Position numbers and translations under genes: made by a program. Of a DNA stretch of 64,000 nt, positions 23,415-34,943 are shown in pieces (position 1 is the stretch's first letter; the number at the start of each line of letters is the position of its first letter). The DNA lies in contig NW_024468917.1 in NCBI RefSeq assembly GCF_011745365.1, positions 558,001 to 622,000 of the forward strand, written 5' to 3'. The notes beneath the pieces were generated by a model that did not search any database, was not told the origin of the DNA, and saw nothing but the letters and a program-made list of their open reading frames with translations. Source of the stretch: Cryphonectria parasitica EP155 (Eukaryota > Ascomycota > Sordariomycetes > Diaporthales > Cryphonectriaceae).

Positions 23415-24360
23415 ATGACACGGGTGACACCTCTGCCACGCGAGCTCGCCAAGCTCACCAGGTCCCTGGGCTCCTCAGTGGCTGCCCCTCGCTCCAGCCA
23501 GCTCCTCAGCAACAGCTCCCGGGCTGGAGCTGCCCGTGTCCGCAAGGACCTTGAGAATGGCACTGTTGACATGCTGCCGGCTTCAGAGGTGAGCATCCTA
23601 ATTCCTACATAGGTCAAAAGCCACCACCCCATTGGGTCGGTCCCCTGGGTATAATCCTCGGGATCCGAAGCCCTTCCTCCAAGGTTGCAGACACGCCCTC
23701 TCTCCCAAACAGGATGGACGGACGTCTATCAACCTTCGGTGAATTTCAAACTCGGTCACTCACTCAATTCACCTGCACAAAGAATTTCCCCTGGCTTTGA
23801 TTTTTATTTTATTTTAAAAAAAGAAGTTCACTGACGGGCTAAACCCCCCTCTCTAGCGGTCCATGACCACCGCCCACCGCCCAAGTCCTCAGCCCACTCC
23901 CAACCCCGCCCGCACCATTCCCTTGATGCAGTCCTTCCACTCCACCCCCACCGCAACCGCCCGCTCCGACATCTCTACCATCGACTTCGCCTTTCTCCCT
24001 TCCCTCGCCGACAGTTCACCCTCGGCCGACTCCTTCGCCCAGGTCCGCGTCCCGCTCCTCCCGGACAACTTTGCCCCGGAGAGACCCCCCGCCATCTTCG
24101 CCCCCGAGCTCCAGGGTGATGTCCCCCTACCCCGGAGCGAGATTATTGTCATGGCCGCCGACCCGGCCTCCGTCAGCGCCGTCTCTGCTCTCACTGAGGT
24201 TGAGGGTATGGGCCCTGACGGCGTTGAGCTGCGCTTTGACTTTGAGAGTCGCGCCCCAGCTGAGGCCGAGGGCGAGTATGCCGGTGGTATGCTGACGGAT
24301 CTGTGGAAGGGGCTGGTCGAAGATGTCCTCGGGGGCCAGAAGTCGAGGCCTGCTTTCTAA
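23415..24360 (+). CDS. Unknown 225-aa protein, two exons
   Basis: Exons 23415-23588 and 23857-24360, joined in phase 0 over a 268-bp intron (GTGAGC donor, CTCTAG acceptor). I do not recognise a family. The N-terminus MTRVTPLPRELAKLTRSLGSS is basic and hydroxylated with few acids, compatible with mitochondrial import but not decisive. The middle is rich in P, S and T. The second half is acidic, with blocks IIVMAADPASVSAVSAL and VELRFDFESRA, and a C-terminal amphipathic GGMLTDLWKGLVEDVLGG. Support for a real gene: an ATG in good context (CACCATGA), strong codon bias toward C-ending codons in exon 2, a preserved frame across a normal splice pair, and a pyrimidine-rich leader. It converges with the Rae1 gene. 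Confidence 0.72.
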
Positions 24361-25429
24361 GCAAGGATGGTTCAAGTCCAGGAAGGGAGAGGGATGACGT
24401 TATTTCAACAAGAAGGACGGGGAAGAAGGGATAGGACGAAGACGTGCATTTGTAAAGCGAGCGAGGCGAATGAGCAGACACTCACGAGGCCTGACTGCGA
24501 GACGGCCGGGTGCTGTGGGCTGCGTTGTACAAGGGGCGTTCTTGATTGGTTGATATTGGTCTTGCTGGACCATGGCGATGGTCTAGATTCACCGGGGCAG
24601 CGGTTGTCCCTGGGTTTCTTTCCTTACTTGCTCTCATGGTGTGTCTTCTTGCACATAGAAACTTGGACGTTGATGATGGTATGTCCTGGAACAAAGGACC
24701 GATGAGTCCTCTTGATGGAGCAGTGGTCACTCGTTTCGTCTATTATTACTTTCTCTCTTTTATACACGAGATCCTTCCGCGTTGTTCATAACAAGATTGT
24801 AATCTGATTAGCACTCACACAGTGGCATATCATGGCCCAGGCTTTTTACGCTTTCAACTTTACCTTCTCTTGTGTGATCTGTGTGAAACGACGAATTTGC
24901 CGCTTTCATTTGAATTGTTGAACTATCTAGCGGAGACTTTGCACAGTCTCTCTCCTGGATCCCTCACTACTCTGAATAACACTGATGCTTGGAGGGTACG
25001 CACTTCCAATCTTCGCTCTTCCTCCTCCGACATCACGAGTTTCATTTCCGAAATTCGACCAATCTCTCCTCCTCCAGCAACCTTCCAGAACGCCATATCG
25101 CCTATTGTCGCTCATTAGACAGATCTGCATACCAGCTAGAACGGCTAGCGCTCGGAACTACCGGTCGGGGAGGTGCCCAGACTCGGTATTGTAAAACGTT
25201 CCTCGAAGTACTTCGTTCCACAATTGACCGGCTGACCTGCTGCTGTTGCCCAAGGCTGTCCATCTTCATCTTGTTTTCCTCCACTTTGTGTGGTATTTGT
25301 TCCACTCGGTGCGCTAGAATATTAAGATTTTCCTTGCCACAGAAGCACGCTCCTTGTGTCCATCGAGTCCGGGCTGAAGCAATCCTTGTAGAGAAGCCAT
25401 CATCCTCGGCGCATCCGATTTGAGCTGTC
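24361..25429. other. Convergent intergenic region
   Basis: 3' flanks of the 225-aa gene and of the Rae1 gene. No motif-bearing open frame. A perfect B-box-like GGTTCAAGTCC at 24369-24379 is not part of a tRNA (see rejected items). Confidence 0.55.
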
Positions 25430-26696
25430 CTACCGCTTCTTAGAGCTCTGTCGGGGCTTGCACTCATCTGCCTGGACGGGGTGGAGCATGAGTTTGATGG
25501 GCTGTTGCGGGTTGTTGGCCTGGTAGCCCTTGGACCAGTCGTAGCTGACGGCGTACGCGAAGATGTTGCCGTTCTTGTTGAAGGTGGTCGCGGTGATGGG
25601 GCCGCCGACGTTGGGGTAGCCCTTGAGGCGGTGCTTTGCGTCCTTGTCCCAGAAATGGAACGTGCCATCGGAACCGGCAGTGGAGAAGGTGCCGTGCACG
25701 GGGTGGAACGAGATGTCGTTCACGGCGTAGACGTTGGTGGGGTTGTTGCCAACGGCCTGGTCACGGTGGCACTTGAAGGAGAAGTTTGAGCTGTTGGGAA
25801 GAACGTCAGTGGCGTTGCCCCTCAAGTATGGCCATGCCTGTTGTCTCACGAAGAAGGGAGAAGACTGTTTTTGATTGCATACCTTGAATCCTTATCCTCC
25901 ACATACTGGATGGCGCAGCGGCCCTCGATGCTGCCGACTGCATAACCTGAAGCATCCGCGAAGCAGCTAACGACACGGGTCTGCCACTTGAGCGGGCTCT
26001 GGTGCTTCTTGTAGTAGTCCGCCGAGGGGTTTCTCATGTCCATCACGTTGACGAAGCGCTCCGCAGTAGCAATGACCAGCATATTGTCGCGGGCATCCAT
26101 GCTGTACACCCGCTCGGGGGCGACCTTCTCGACCACGGGAGTGCTCTGTCGGAGGTCCCAGAACCTGACGTTCTTGTCCCAGGAGCCAGTGACTAGGACT
26201 GACTGGCCGTTGATCTCGACGCACCGAATCGACCGGATGGGCTTGTCGTGCTGCGCAACGGTTTGGAGATTGCCAGGAGAGTTGAGGTCGCAGAGCCTGG
26301 CCTGGTTGTCCGCGCCCGCAGACACGATCCTTTGGCCGTCCTAGCACTTTGGTGTGAATATATACGCCACGACCCAAGACGGAAGAGAAGAAGAGGGGGC
26401 GGGGTGAGGGGCAGACATACCTTGAAGAAGTGGACGCTCAGGGCTGGGCCCTGGTGATCATAGGCATGGCGGCCTGCAGCCTGGCCTGTGTTGCTGTCGA
26501 CCTCGTAGATACGGACCTTCTTGTCCCAGCTGGCAACTGCCAGGAAGTCCTTTTGGTCGGCGATATTGGGGTTGAAGGCGATACTGGAGATGCTGTCCGT
26601 GGGAAGATCGTTGACAGCGACGTCGTTCTTGAGGTCACCGACTGTGTTGCTGCTCGCAGCAGCGGCCGCGGCAGTAGTGCCGAAGAGGCCTGACAT
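25430..26696 (-). CDS. rae1: mRNA export WD40 protein Rae1/Gle2
   Basis: Three exons, 26696-26421, 26340-25883 and 25790-25430; introns 26420-26341 (GTATGT..CTAG) and 25882-25791 (GTATGC..ACAG). Product 364 aa. It starts MSGLFGTTAAAAAASSN, then NDVAVNDLPTDSISSIAFNP, the characteristic Rae1 opening before the first blade. WD-type blades follow: FLAVASWDKKVRIYEV, DGQRIVSAGADNQARLCDL, VLVTGSWDKNVRFWDLR, GYAVGSIEGRCAIQYV and the diagnostic FSFKCHRD plus VYAVNDISFHPVHGTFSTAGSDGTFHFWDK. Rae1 binds the Nup98-type GLEBS motif at nuclear pores and works in mRNP export. Length and all blades look intact. An ATG further upstream (26753) is not needed, since the family begins at MSGLFG. Confidence 0.96.
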
Positions 26697-28368
26697 ATTG
26701 ATTGCAGAGCCCTGAGTTGATCCTCGATGCAGGACTCGGAAGAATGCGAGCAAATGAAGAAAAGTCTAAGAGACAAGAATTGGAAGCTGGCAAAAGACGG
26801 GCAGACTGTATGTCAAGGCTGCCTTGGTGAGGCAACGCTGAACGTTGGATTGTGTGGACCGCCGGCGTCTGACTGAATGGATATTCGAAGGCGTTCGAAA
26901 GTAAAGGCACCCGCCCGCCAGAAAGTTGACGCGCCTCTGATCCCTGTAACACAGTGGGAGCTCGAGTAGGAGCTATGCATTACATAAGCAGCACACGATT
27001 GGACACTGCAGATGCTTCTGTGACCCCCACCCCCCTGCACGTCAAAAAAGTTTCTACTTTAAGTAGCCGCAACTTCGTTTTCTTTTCTTCTCCCTCTTTC
27101 TTCTTCCCCTTCAAGTTCCCCTCGCCCGACAAATCGCCATCGAAGCTCCAAACGGAGATGCCCGTCAGGTCATCTCATAAACAGTGCTTCGGGAGAAAGT
27201 CCCCGGACAATCTTTTCTGGCTTTTTGCCAGCGAGGAATGCCGAAAGGCGCCGCCATAGAAGCACCATGCGGCTGATCTCTGCGCTCCCCCGTCCCTCAG
27301 TCTGACGTCCTGCCTGCCCCGTCCCACCGCTACATCTGTTGGCTGGCCTCCCCATCATCATGGACACCGGTTCTTCCTAGGAGAGACCAACATGGACGAA
27401 GATATGAGTCCGCGCTCTTCACGGGATTTCATGGCCGTGTGTTTCCTGCTCTGTTGAGGTGGTCGTTGATCGGTGGTGGGTTTTGCGGACGCAAGGCGGT
27501 CTGGTGCTGGGGGCATCTAGTGGGGTGCGCTGGAGAGTGTTTTCGTCGAGATATGATAGGTATGCGATTGCCTAGGGACGGGTTTCGGCCTGAACCTGGT
27601 TACTCGATGGGGCTCATTCTTGGTGCGAGGGGACTTCACATATCACACACCCTTTTTCTTTTCCGTTGCGCCGTTCTGCTCTACCATCTGTGGCTGGGAA
27701 GGGAGTTGACAAAACCTGAACTTCTGAGCTTCGTGGGAGGCTTTTCCTTTGTTGACGACCAACCCAGCCGGATGCGAGGACAGCACAGCTGGCGGCACAC
27801 CCCCATTTCATATGATGAACACCATTTATAGAGTCAAGCACTGAGGCCCAGCCTACCTAAAATGGAGGTGCAGCCGCTGACGATACAATAATGCGTTATG
27901 GTTTCTGATGAACTTTCCTTCTCACAACTCTTTTGTTATCACATCCCCCCTACTCTGATATCTGTTCTGATACTCCTACTGGTTTGTCTTTTATTCTACC
28001 TAGATAGTAAATGACAGCATATCTGATTCTTGTTGTACACACCGTTAATCTTCGTCGTCGTCATGACCAGTGAAGCCCCTTCAGTGTACGGGGCCGAACC
28101 AAGAATACATGGAGGCCACAGCCAAGAAAAGTCTATTTGAACATATGAATATTCGTAATATTGGATATATCATTGCCATCCCAAAAACAAAGAAGAAAGT
28201 AAAAAGACTCCCCAGTGCCATGGATATCTCATCGTTGAACTCCAGCCCAGACAGTAAAATCAAGACCCCCAGCAAATGTTATCATCACATCCAGAGGTTA
28301 CCCCGTCATTAGGCCCCCCTCCCTCCCTCCTCTTCTTCGTATATCACCCCCCATACCATCGTGCACGC
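26697..28368. other. Intergenic spacer
   Basis: Upstream of Rae1 and downstream of the next minus-strand gene. A T/C-rich tract lies at 27076-27125. Open frame 27439-27831 (plus) shows no family features. Nothing else supportable. Confidence 0.55.
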
Positions 28369-30201
28369 TCACATTAACCCACCCAATACGATCTTGCCCA
28401 CATTCGCTACCTCGGTCCTCACGCCATTCCGGCTGGTTTCCTCAAACTCCTTAACGACGCCCTGCACGATGATTTTCCTGACCCGCGAGTCGGCCTTGGT
28501 GAACAGCTCAGCAACAGCGGCATTACACTCCCTCGGCGTGGGCAGGAGGCTCAGCAGGCGCGTGTAGGCATCGATCAGCACATCGCACAGCGTGGCAAAG
28601 GTCTCGAAGAAGTCCGGGTCGAAGGGCAGGCTCGGCGTGAGCAGGTGGACGTACTCCTCGCCCGGGAGGAGGTCGGCCTCGCTCTGTCCGAAGCTGACGA
28701 CGCTCGCGGACCCGCCAAGCCCGTTCATGACGGAGGTTGCCGAGCCCGCGGCGCTCGAGACGCCCGGGACTCCCGCGCTCCCCGGGACGACGCCGTTCAT
28801 CGCCGCCGCCGTCATGCCGTCCTCGTACAGGATCTCGTTGTTGGCGGAGCTGCTGCGCCGGGCCTTGGCGGAGGGCGTGGCGCGGCGGAAGACGTTCAGG
28901 TTGGGGATCCTCGCCCTGCCGAGGGCGGAGGAGGGCCCGCCAGTCTCGGGGTGGAGAGACTGGAAGGAGTCGAACTCGCTCAGGAGGAGGTTAAAGGTAC
29001 GGAGGAACTCCATCGGGGTGTTGGAGTTGAGGTCGATGACGGTCGGGAGGGAGAGGCCCAGTAATAAGTAGTTGGTGGCTCGCCGGGCGAGGCGCCGATT
29101 GTCAAAGTAGGGCATGCGCGCGAGGTCAGGCTTGTCGAAGAGGACTGTGTTGAACCAGTAGACGCGGCCCTCGTGGCTACATAAGGCGAGATTGTCTGGT
29201 TCAGTCAAGGGTCGATGAGAGGGGCGGAGAAGCAACACTTACGCCTTTCGCAGGTATTCTAATGTTGATATCCTCTTGTTTGCCATCTCCTGTATATGCT
29301 GGTGCACCATACTCGACTCTCCCTGTAGGGCCCCTGCAGACGGCGGGGGCAACATCATCCCCCCACTGGTGGCCAGGGGAAACCCATTGGCGGGGTTCGT
29401 CCCGGTCCTGCTTAACATCCTGCCGCCTCCCGGTATAAACGCCGCCGTGGGATCCATTGCCCTCGAGCCCAGGCCGGTTGGACGCGACGCAGAATGGTGG
29501 TAGGAGGAGGAGGATGCGCTGTCCGTGTTGCGGCTCAACTCGGCTGCCGGAGTCGGCGCGTGGTTGTGAGGGATGGGCGCAGGCGGGCTGGCCTTGACGG
29601 TGGTTTCTAAGGGGCTTTTCGCTACCGCGGGAGGTGTTCTGCTGCTGGTATTGCGAGGACGGCTTCCTATGCCTTGTACTTCGCCGAGGCCATCCCTGTC
29701 CCTCAGGGCAGAGGAGGACTTTGCGCGGCGACGGAGGCCGCTGAAGGTAGACTGTTGGGCGTGCGGCGGGGCCGACGAGGAAAAGGCGCCGAGGGAGGAC
29801 TTGCGACCGGGATTGTTCTTGCGGAGTCCACTGGCACTCGCACTGGACGGAAACGGTTGCTCTGTTGGAGGAGCAGGAGGAGCAGCAGCAGCAGCAGGAG
29901 GAGGAGGAGAAAGACGACGAAGTAACGGCTCGGACTCCTGGAACGGACCACTAAGCGCTATGCCGTAGCCGAAAGTATCTGCGCCGTTCGCACCCGCTGT
30001 CGCTGGTCTTGAACCCTGGCCTGGTCGTTTTGGAGTTTGTGGGCGTGTTGAGGTGAGGGCGAAGTTGTAGCTGAAGTTGGTTGAGGATGATGAGACAAGG
30101 ACGTCGTTGTCGCTGATAGTAATCGTCGTTGGGCCCAATGCGGCAGGCCTAAAAGACCCGCCGCCGCTGGGCCCGGACGCCTGCTGCTGTCGCTCCTGCA
30201 T
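28369..30201 (-). CDS. Large protein of unknown function with disordered N-terminus and conserved-looking C-terminal half
   Basis: Exons 30201-29243 and 29176-28369; the 66-bp intron uses GTAAGT and TGTAG and gives an in-frame alanine (GC|C), whereas a nearby alternative acceptor (CCAG at 29190-29187) breaks the frame. From ATG 30201 the product is 588 aa. Residues 1 to ~300 are low-complexity (P, S, A, G rich, poly-Ala/Pro, RRRAKSSS). The following segment STLEYLRKAHEGRVYWFNTV begins a folded-looking part with YLLLGLSLPTVIDLNS and a C-terminal helical block FDPDFFETFATLCDVLIDAYTRLL to KIVLGGLM. I do not recognise the family. The open frame continues upstream of 30201 to an acceptor-like TTCAG at about 30314-30310 with no ATG, so a 5' exon may be missing from this model. 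Confidence 0.75.
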
Positions 30202-31578
30202 ATTTAGGGGGTCATCGAGGTGGTGCTCGTGCCGCGTGTCAACCAGTTCAGCCCCCACTGCACCGTTGGCCCCCTCCACTATAGTAGATGCTGTTATAGG
30301 CGCTGCTAATTTCTGAACGTCAGATTTCTTTTATAAGTGTGTATGCTGTTCGTGTGACTGTTGTCTATGTGCGGTCGTTTTGAGTGTGGTATTGATCCGC
30401 AGGACTTTTCGATGGTCCTCGCAGGCAGTGTCACTTTCCACAGTCACTGCCAGGTGAACTGAGGTTTAGATTTACTTCCTGTTTTGAGTGATTTTTTCTC
30501 AAGAGACTCAAAGTTCAACCCTGTCATTGCGGCAAGCCCAAGTACCGTTACAGTGGTCGATCGCTGTAAAGATTAGTCGGACTGACGATGAGCAGCAGGG
30601 AGTTGTCGTGCTTGTCGAGCCATATTGTGGCCAAGACAACAACTAAAAAGAAGGAAGAGAAAAGAGAATGAAGTAGACATTCTCGCTCTCGGTCCTCTTA
30701 TCAATACTTTGATTATAAAATAACAGGTGGAACAGCACGCCTCATGCATCAACGATCATCCCGTACAGTCGTAGGTGAGAAGCCCTGGTTCACATGCTTT
30801 GGGATCTGTCAAGGCATAAAATTCTTGTAACAAGGTTTAGCGCCTCTCCACTCATGGCTGTAAGGTACCTAAGCTGTGGGAGCCAATGACTTTCCTTGGT
30901 GCTTGGCATACTTGTGTGTGCAGCCGTGAAGAGGCTGTCATCCTTCAGCCTTTGACATTTCTAGTATCCGAGGAAAACACAGTTGCCTGTTCGCCAAAAT
31001 CATATTGGCTCTTTCCACCGAGATGGTAATCGCAGGAGAAAATACGTATCATTATGGAGCCTTTTGATTAATTACCAAAAGAGATCTAACTCTAATCGTC
31101 AGCTGGCTGTCCAGGCCTTCCTCAACCTACGACGAACGTATGAGAGCAGTTTACCACCTAAATGATCTCATGATGTAACCATGCTCCCAAAGAAGTATAC
31201 TGAGTTCTTGCTCTAATTTATCCTCGGTTCTGGGTTGCCATTTCTACCTAGCTGTTCTTCAACACCTCTTTTTACGGTTGCCATCGGCTACAAATGACGA
31301 TCCACTCTACTTAAATCACCAGTGAGGGGCAAGTTTGGGTCGCGTCGCGTCGAATGGCAGCGCTACAACAAGGAGAGGGCTACAAGCTTAACCTCTACTA
31401 TACATCATGCCCAGGTCTCATCTACCCCATTGAGTACTACCTCCGGCTGTTCTGAGCCCCCTTTCTTTGGAATTTCATCCAGATCGCCAATTCCATCCCG
31501 AGAAAATTCATCCGCCTGAATTGCCTGGTCGGCCTGAACCTCAACGATACTTCAATTAGCCTCTTCCTAAGCCCAAAA
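30202..31578. other. Divergent intergenic region
   Basis: Promoter region shared by the minus-strand unknown gene and the plus-strand cytidylyltransferase. Part of 30202-30600 may hold an unresolved first exon of the minus-strand gene. The rest is moderately AT-rich (30700-31300) with no supportable gene. Confidence 0.5.
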
Positions 31579-33130
31579 ATGTCAGGAATCGATCCTACAT
31601 CCCCACCAGGAGAGGCGGCACCCGAACTGCTCGACGGCCGCATCTGGGTCGACGGCTGCTGGGACTTCTTCCACCATGGTTCGTTCTGCCTTGTCTCAGC
31701 CGCGCCAAACCTCGTGTGAGAGGGTGTCTGTCTTCTGTTAACCTCTGTTTCCCTTCCTGAAGGCCACGCTGGCGCTATGATGCAGGCCCGCCAGCTCGGC
31801 GACGAGCTGTACGTGGGTGTGCACTCGGACGAGTCCATCCTGGAGAACAAGGGACCTACGGTGATGGATCTGCAGGAGCGGTGAGAGCCCCCGTACCCTT
31901 TCTTCAAAGCACCTCACCAACCTTTCGGCGTAGATGACAACCTGACATCACTAACACTACCCTTTTTCAGTATCGCCGCCGTCGACGCCTGCCGCTGGGT
32001 GACCCGCTCTGTCGCGCGTGCCCCCTACGTGACACAGCTCTCCTGGATCACCCACTACGGCTGCCGATATGTCGTCCACGGGGACGACATCACCTCGGAC
32101 AGCAGCGGTGAGGACTGCTACCGCTTTGTGAAGGAGGCCGGGCGTTTCAAAGTCGTCAAGCGGACGCCCTCCATCTCGACGACGGACTTGGTGGGCCGCA
32201 TGCTACTGTGCACACGGACGCACTTCATCAGGTCACTCCGGCGGACCCTGAGCGGCGAGGAGGGCCACGGCAGCGAGGCTGAGAGGCGGGCCGAGGGTGG
32301 CGCCATGACGGAGCGCATGAGGGCCTACGCCAGCGACGAGAGCGCCAAGGCGCCCGGGGCGGCAGTGTGGTTCTGGGAGGGCGTCGGATTCGAGGCCAAG
32401 CAGGGGCATGACGGGGTCGACGAGAAGGGGACTTTCGTGCGGCTGTTTGAGGGGCCCAGACCCAAGCCTGGCCAGAGGGTGGTGTATGTCGATGGTGGTT
32501 TTGATCTGTTCTCGAGCGGACACATCGAGTTCCTGCGACTCGTCGTCGAGGAGGAGAAGAAGCTGGCTGCCGAATGGGGCTGGGACAAGGATTACTCCCC
32601 TGTCTATGTGGTCGCGGGTGTTCACGACGACGAGGTGATTAACCACTGGAAGGGTGTCAACTATCCCATCATGAACATCTACGAGCGTGGCTTGTGTGTG
32701 CTGCAATGCAAGGTAGGTTTGGTGTCCATAACTCAGCCCAGGGTTTTCTCCAATATTAACACCACAGCAGTACGTCAACGCCGTGACCTTTGGCGCTCCC
32801 TTCACCCCCACCAAGGCCTACCTGTCCTCTCTTCCCTTGGGAACACCAGACGCTGTATACCACGGCCCCACCTCCTTCATGCCGCTCACCTACGACCCGT
32901 ACACGGCGCCCAAGGAGCTCGGCATCTACCGTGAGATCGGCACGCACACCTTCCAGGAAGTCAACGCGGGTACCATCGTGCAGCGCATTCTCAGGAGCCG
33001 CGAGATGTACGAGGAGAGGCAGCGCAAGAAGGGCCAAAAGGCAGATGTCGAAGCCGCGACGAAACTGAGAGAGGAGCTGGAGCTGGAGCAGAAGAAGAAA
33101 GAGGAGCATCATGGAGTTGTGTCAGGCTGA
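31579..33130 (+). CDS. ECT1: Ethanolamine-phosphate cytidylyltransferase
   Basis: Exons 31579-31678, 31763-31880, 31971-32712 and 32771-33130; all introns GT-AG. Product 439 aa. It makes CDP-ethanolamine from CTP and phosphoethanolamine in the Kennedy pathway to phosphatidylethanolamine. Two cytidylyltransferase folds are present. The first has RIWVDGCWDFFHHGHAGAM with HxGH at residues 32-35, WVTRSVARAPYVTQ, the YGCRYVVHGDD block and RTPSISTTDLVGRML, the family's RTxGISTT signature. The second starts VVYVDGGFDLFSSGHIEFL; here the first histidine of HxGH is serine (254-257 SSGH), so it is probably non-catalytic, as reported for the divergent second domain of fungal enzymes. The C-terminus is a charged helix (EELELEQKKKEE). 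The start of the last exon may be 3 bp earlier (CAGCAG acceptor), adding one glutamine. Confidence 0.94.
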
Positions 33131-34943
33131 AATCCGAGGTGATGGCATGTTATTGGTGACCATTTCTGGCAGTTGTCGTCAAGGCAGACCTCATCATCGC
33201 AGGGGGTCGGTAGAGTTGTCGTATAACTGGCAGCAAAGAGTGAAAGGTTGAGCTGGGGACCCCACCGTCAGGCCTACTCCTGCCCTCATTATCCAGACGA
33301 TCCCCCCTGACAGCTTCCCAGGCATGAAAGACTATAGACCTAACGACGAAAAATCACACCTAATGCACAGTATACTGTCTCCCCATGTTTCTGCTTCGTA
33401 TTGTCTCATGAATCAAAGCTTGGTCCAACGGTCGTTAATGAGGGGCTTGATCAGATATTTCGAAGCTGATGAGGCTGGGGGATCCAATCTACCATCGATC
33501 GAGTTCTCGCGTAACTCTCGCTGATATGACGGGGCGCTTATCTGCGGCGGAAATTACAAAATCGACGGTATGTGGCACGAGAAGACTCGTCCTCTTTGGA
33601 CAAAAGAAAAACTGCTTGTTCCTTTAAAGATGGAACGCCACACAAGTCTATGCTCAGACTCTGAATTTGGTATCTCCCATTGTTTGAAGATGCCAATAAT
33701 CACCCTGGAGCAGATTCAGACGCTCTTTTTACAGCTTTGTCTACCTCTGAAAACGCAACAGCTCGTTGAACACAGAACTTGGGATTCATGTCATGATAGA
33801 TCGTCCATGGCCGATGTGTATCGCCATCACCTGATCTCGGCCTATCTCTGAAACGGTTGGGGCATTGTATTTATCACGGAAAGTCTGAGACTGGGTCACA
33901 ATTATATAAACACCATGCAGAAGTTTCTCTTCTGGCAATCTTGCCTTGAAGACTGACCACCACGAAAAGTCACAAGGCTTTGCAACAGGATAGTCTCCTC
34001 CACCTCTCAGTTCTTGTTGCCGTGCTATCAAAGTATATTGTTATCAGGATAATAATGAACCTACCAATGATTCTTACAATAGGACGGTTTTCATTGAGCT
34101 TTTGTCTTCGAGATTTGAATTACTCATCCTAGCTAAGCACTTGTCAAGTGACATAAGAAAACCCTAGAGACCTCTTCATATCATGACACATCTAGGTATT
34201 GATGCTTTCCCGTATACCTGTGTGCATTCACCTTTCTATGTCCCCTCCTTGTTTCAACACGCTATAAATTTTCCCACTAAGCTCTCTGCAAATCAGGTTC
34301 CCTAGAGAATATCAAGGGTGAATTATCTAACCTCCCCACAGAGATCTCGAAGGGGATGTTGATAGTTTTCTAATTCCAGTTGAGTAGTAGGGAATCAAAC
34401 TGTTGCATCATCTGCTACATCCTAGCCAGATCATTCATCAGAGGTCCAAAACTGTTCACCACACGATGATCTCTGTTTAGTGAGTAGTGGTGTATATACC
34501 TCCACGACTTCATGGAAGTCTATGTTCTCTTTCAGATTGAGAATCCAGTGCCCTGAAGAGCATGAACATCTTGGAACCTGAGCAATGAATATCATAACAA
34601 ATCTTTGTTGTTCCAAACACCAATGCTGCCTCCTAAATCAACACAGCAAGTTCTCGTCTCAACGCCATAACCCTTGGTTCTGAGTTCCTTTGCCCATGGA
34701 CGTGTCGTCAAGGCCCACTAAAATGCTTCAACTCGACCACCAGGGAGTTATTTGCTGTCTGTCTCACCAACTCTGCTTTCTTGTGAACTCTCCTTTCTGC
34801 CACGAAAGAAGTCTGCCTTCCACTTTGTACCCTCACTCTTCCTCCCAAAACAATTTGTGCTTTACTTGCCACAAGCTGCTCTTTGCAACCACTCAATGTT
34901 TGATCAACGATCCCTATCCATCCTCGCAACCAAAATCGCAACT
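33131..34943. other. Gene-poor spacer
   Basis: Between two plus-strand genes. Moderately AT-rich from about 33300 to 34700, with many short broken frames and no motif that I can identify; old repeat remnants are possible but unproved. Pyrimidine-rich leader 34760-34930. Confidence 0.5.

Noticed and set aside
24360..24385. Perfect B-box-like GGTTCAAGTCC suggesting a tRNA
   Set aside because: The flanking bases cannot form a T-stem (two of five pairs fail) and the upstream 60 bases are the 3' end of a coding exon without an A-box.
33131..34943. Retrotransposon remnants in the AT-rich spacer
   Set aside because: I looked for integrase or reverse-transcriptase motifs and terminal repeats and found none that I could support.
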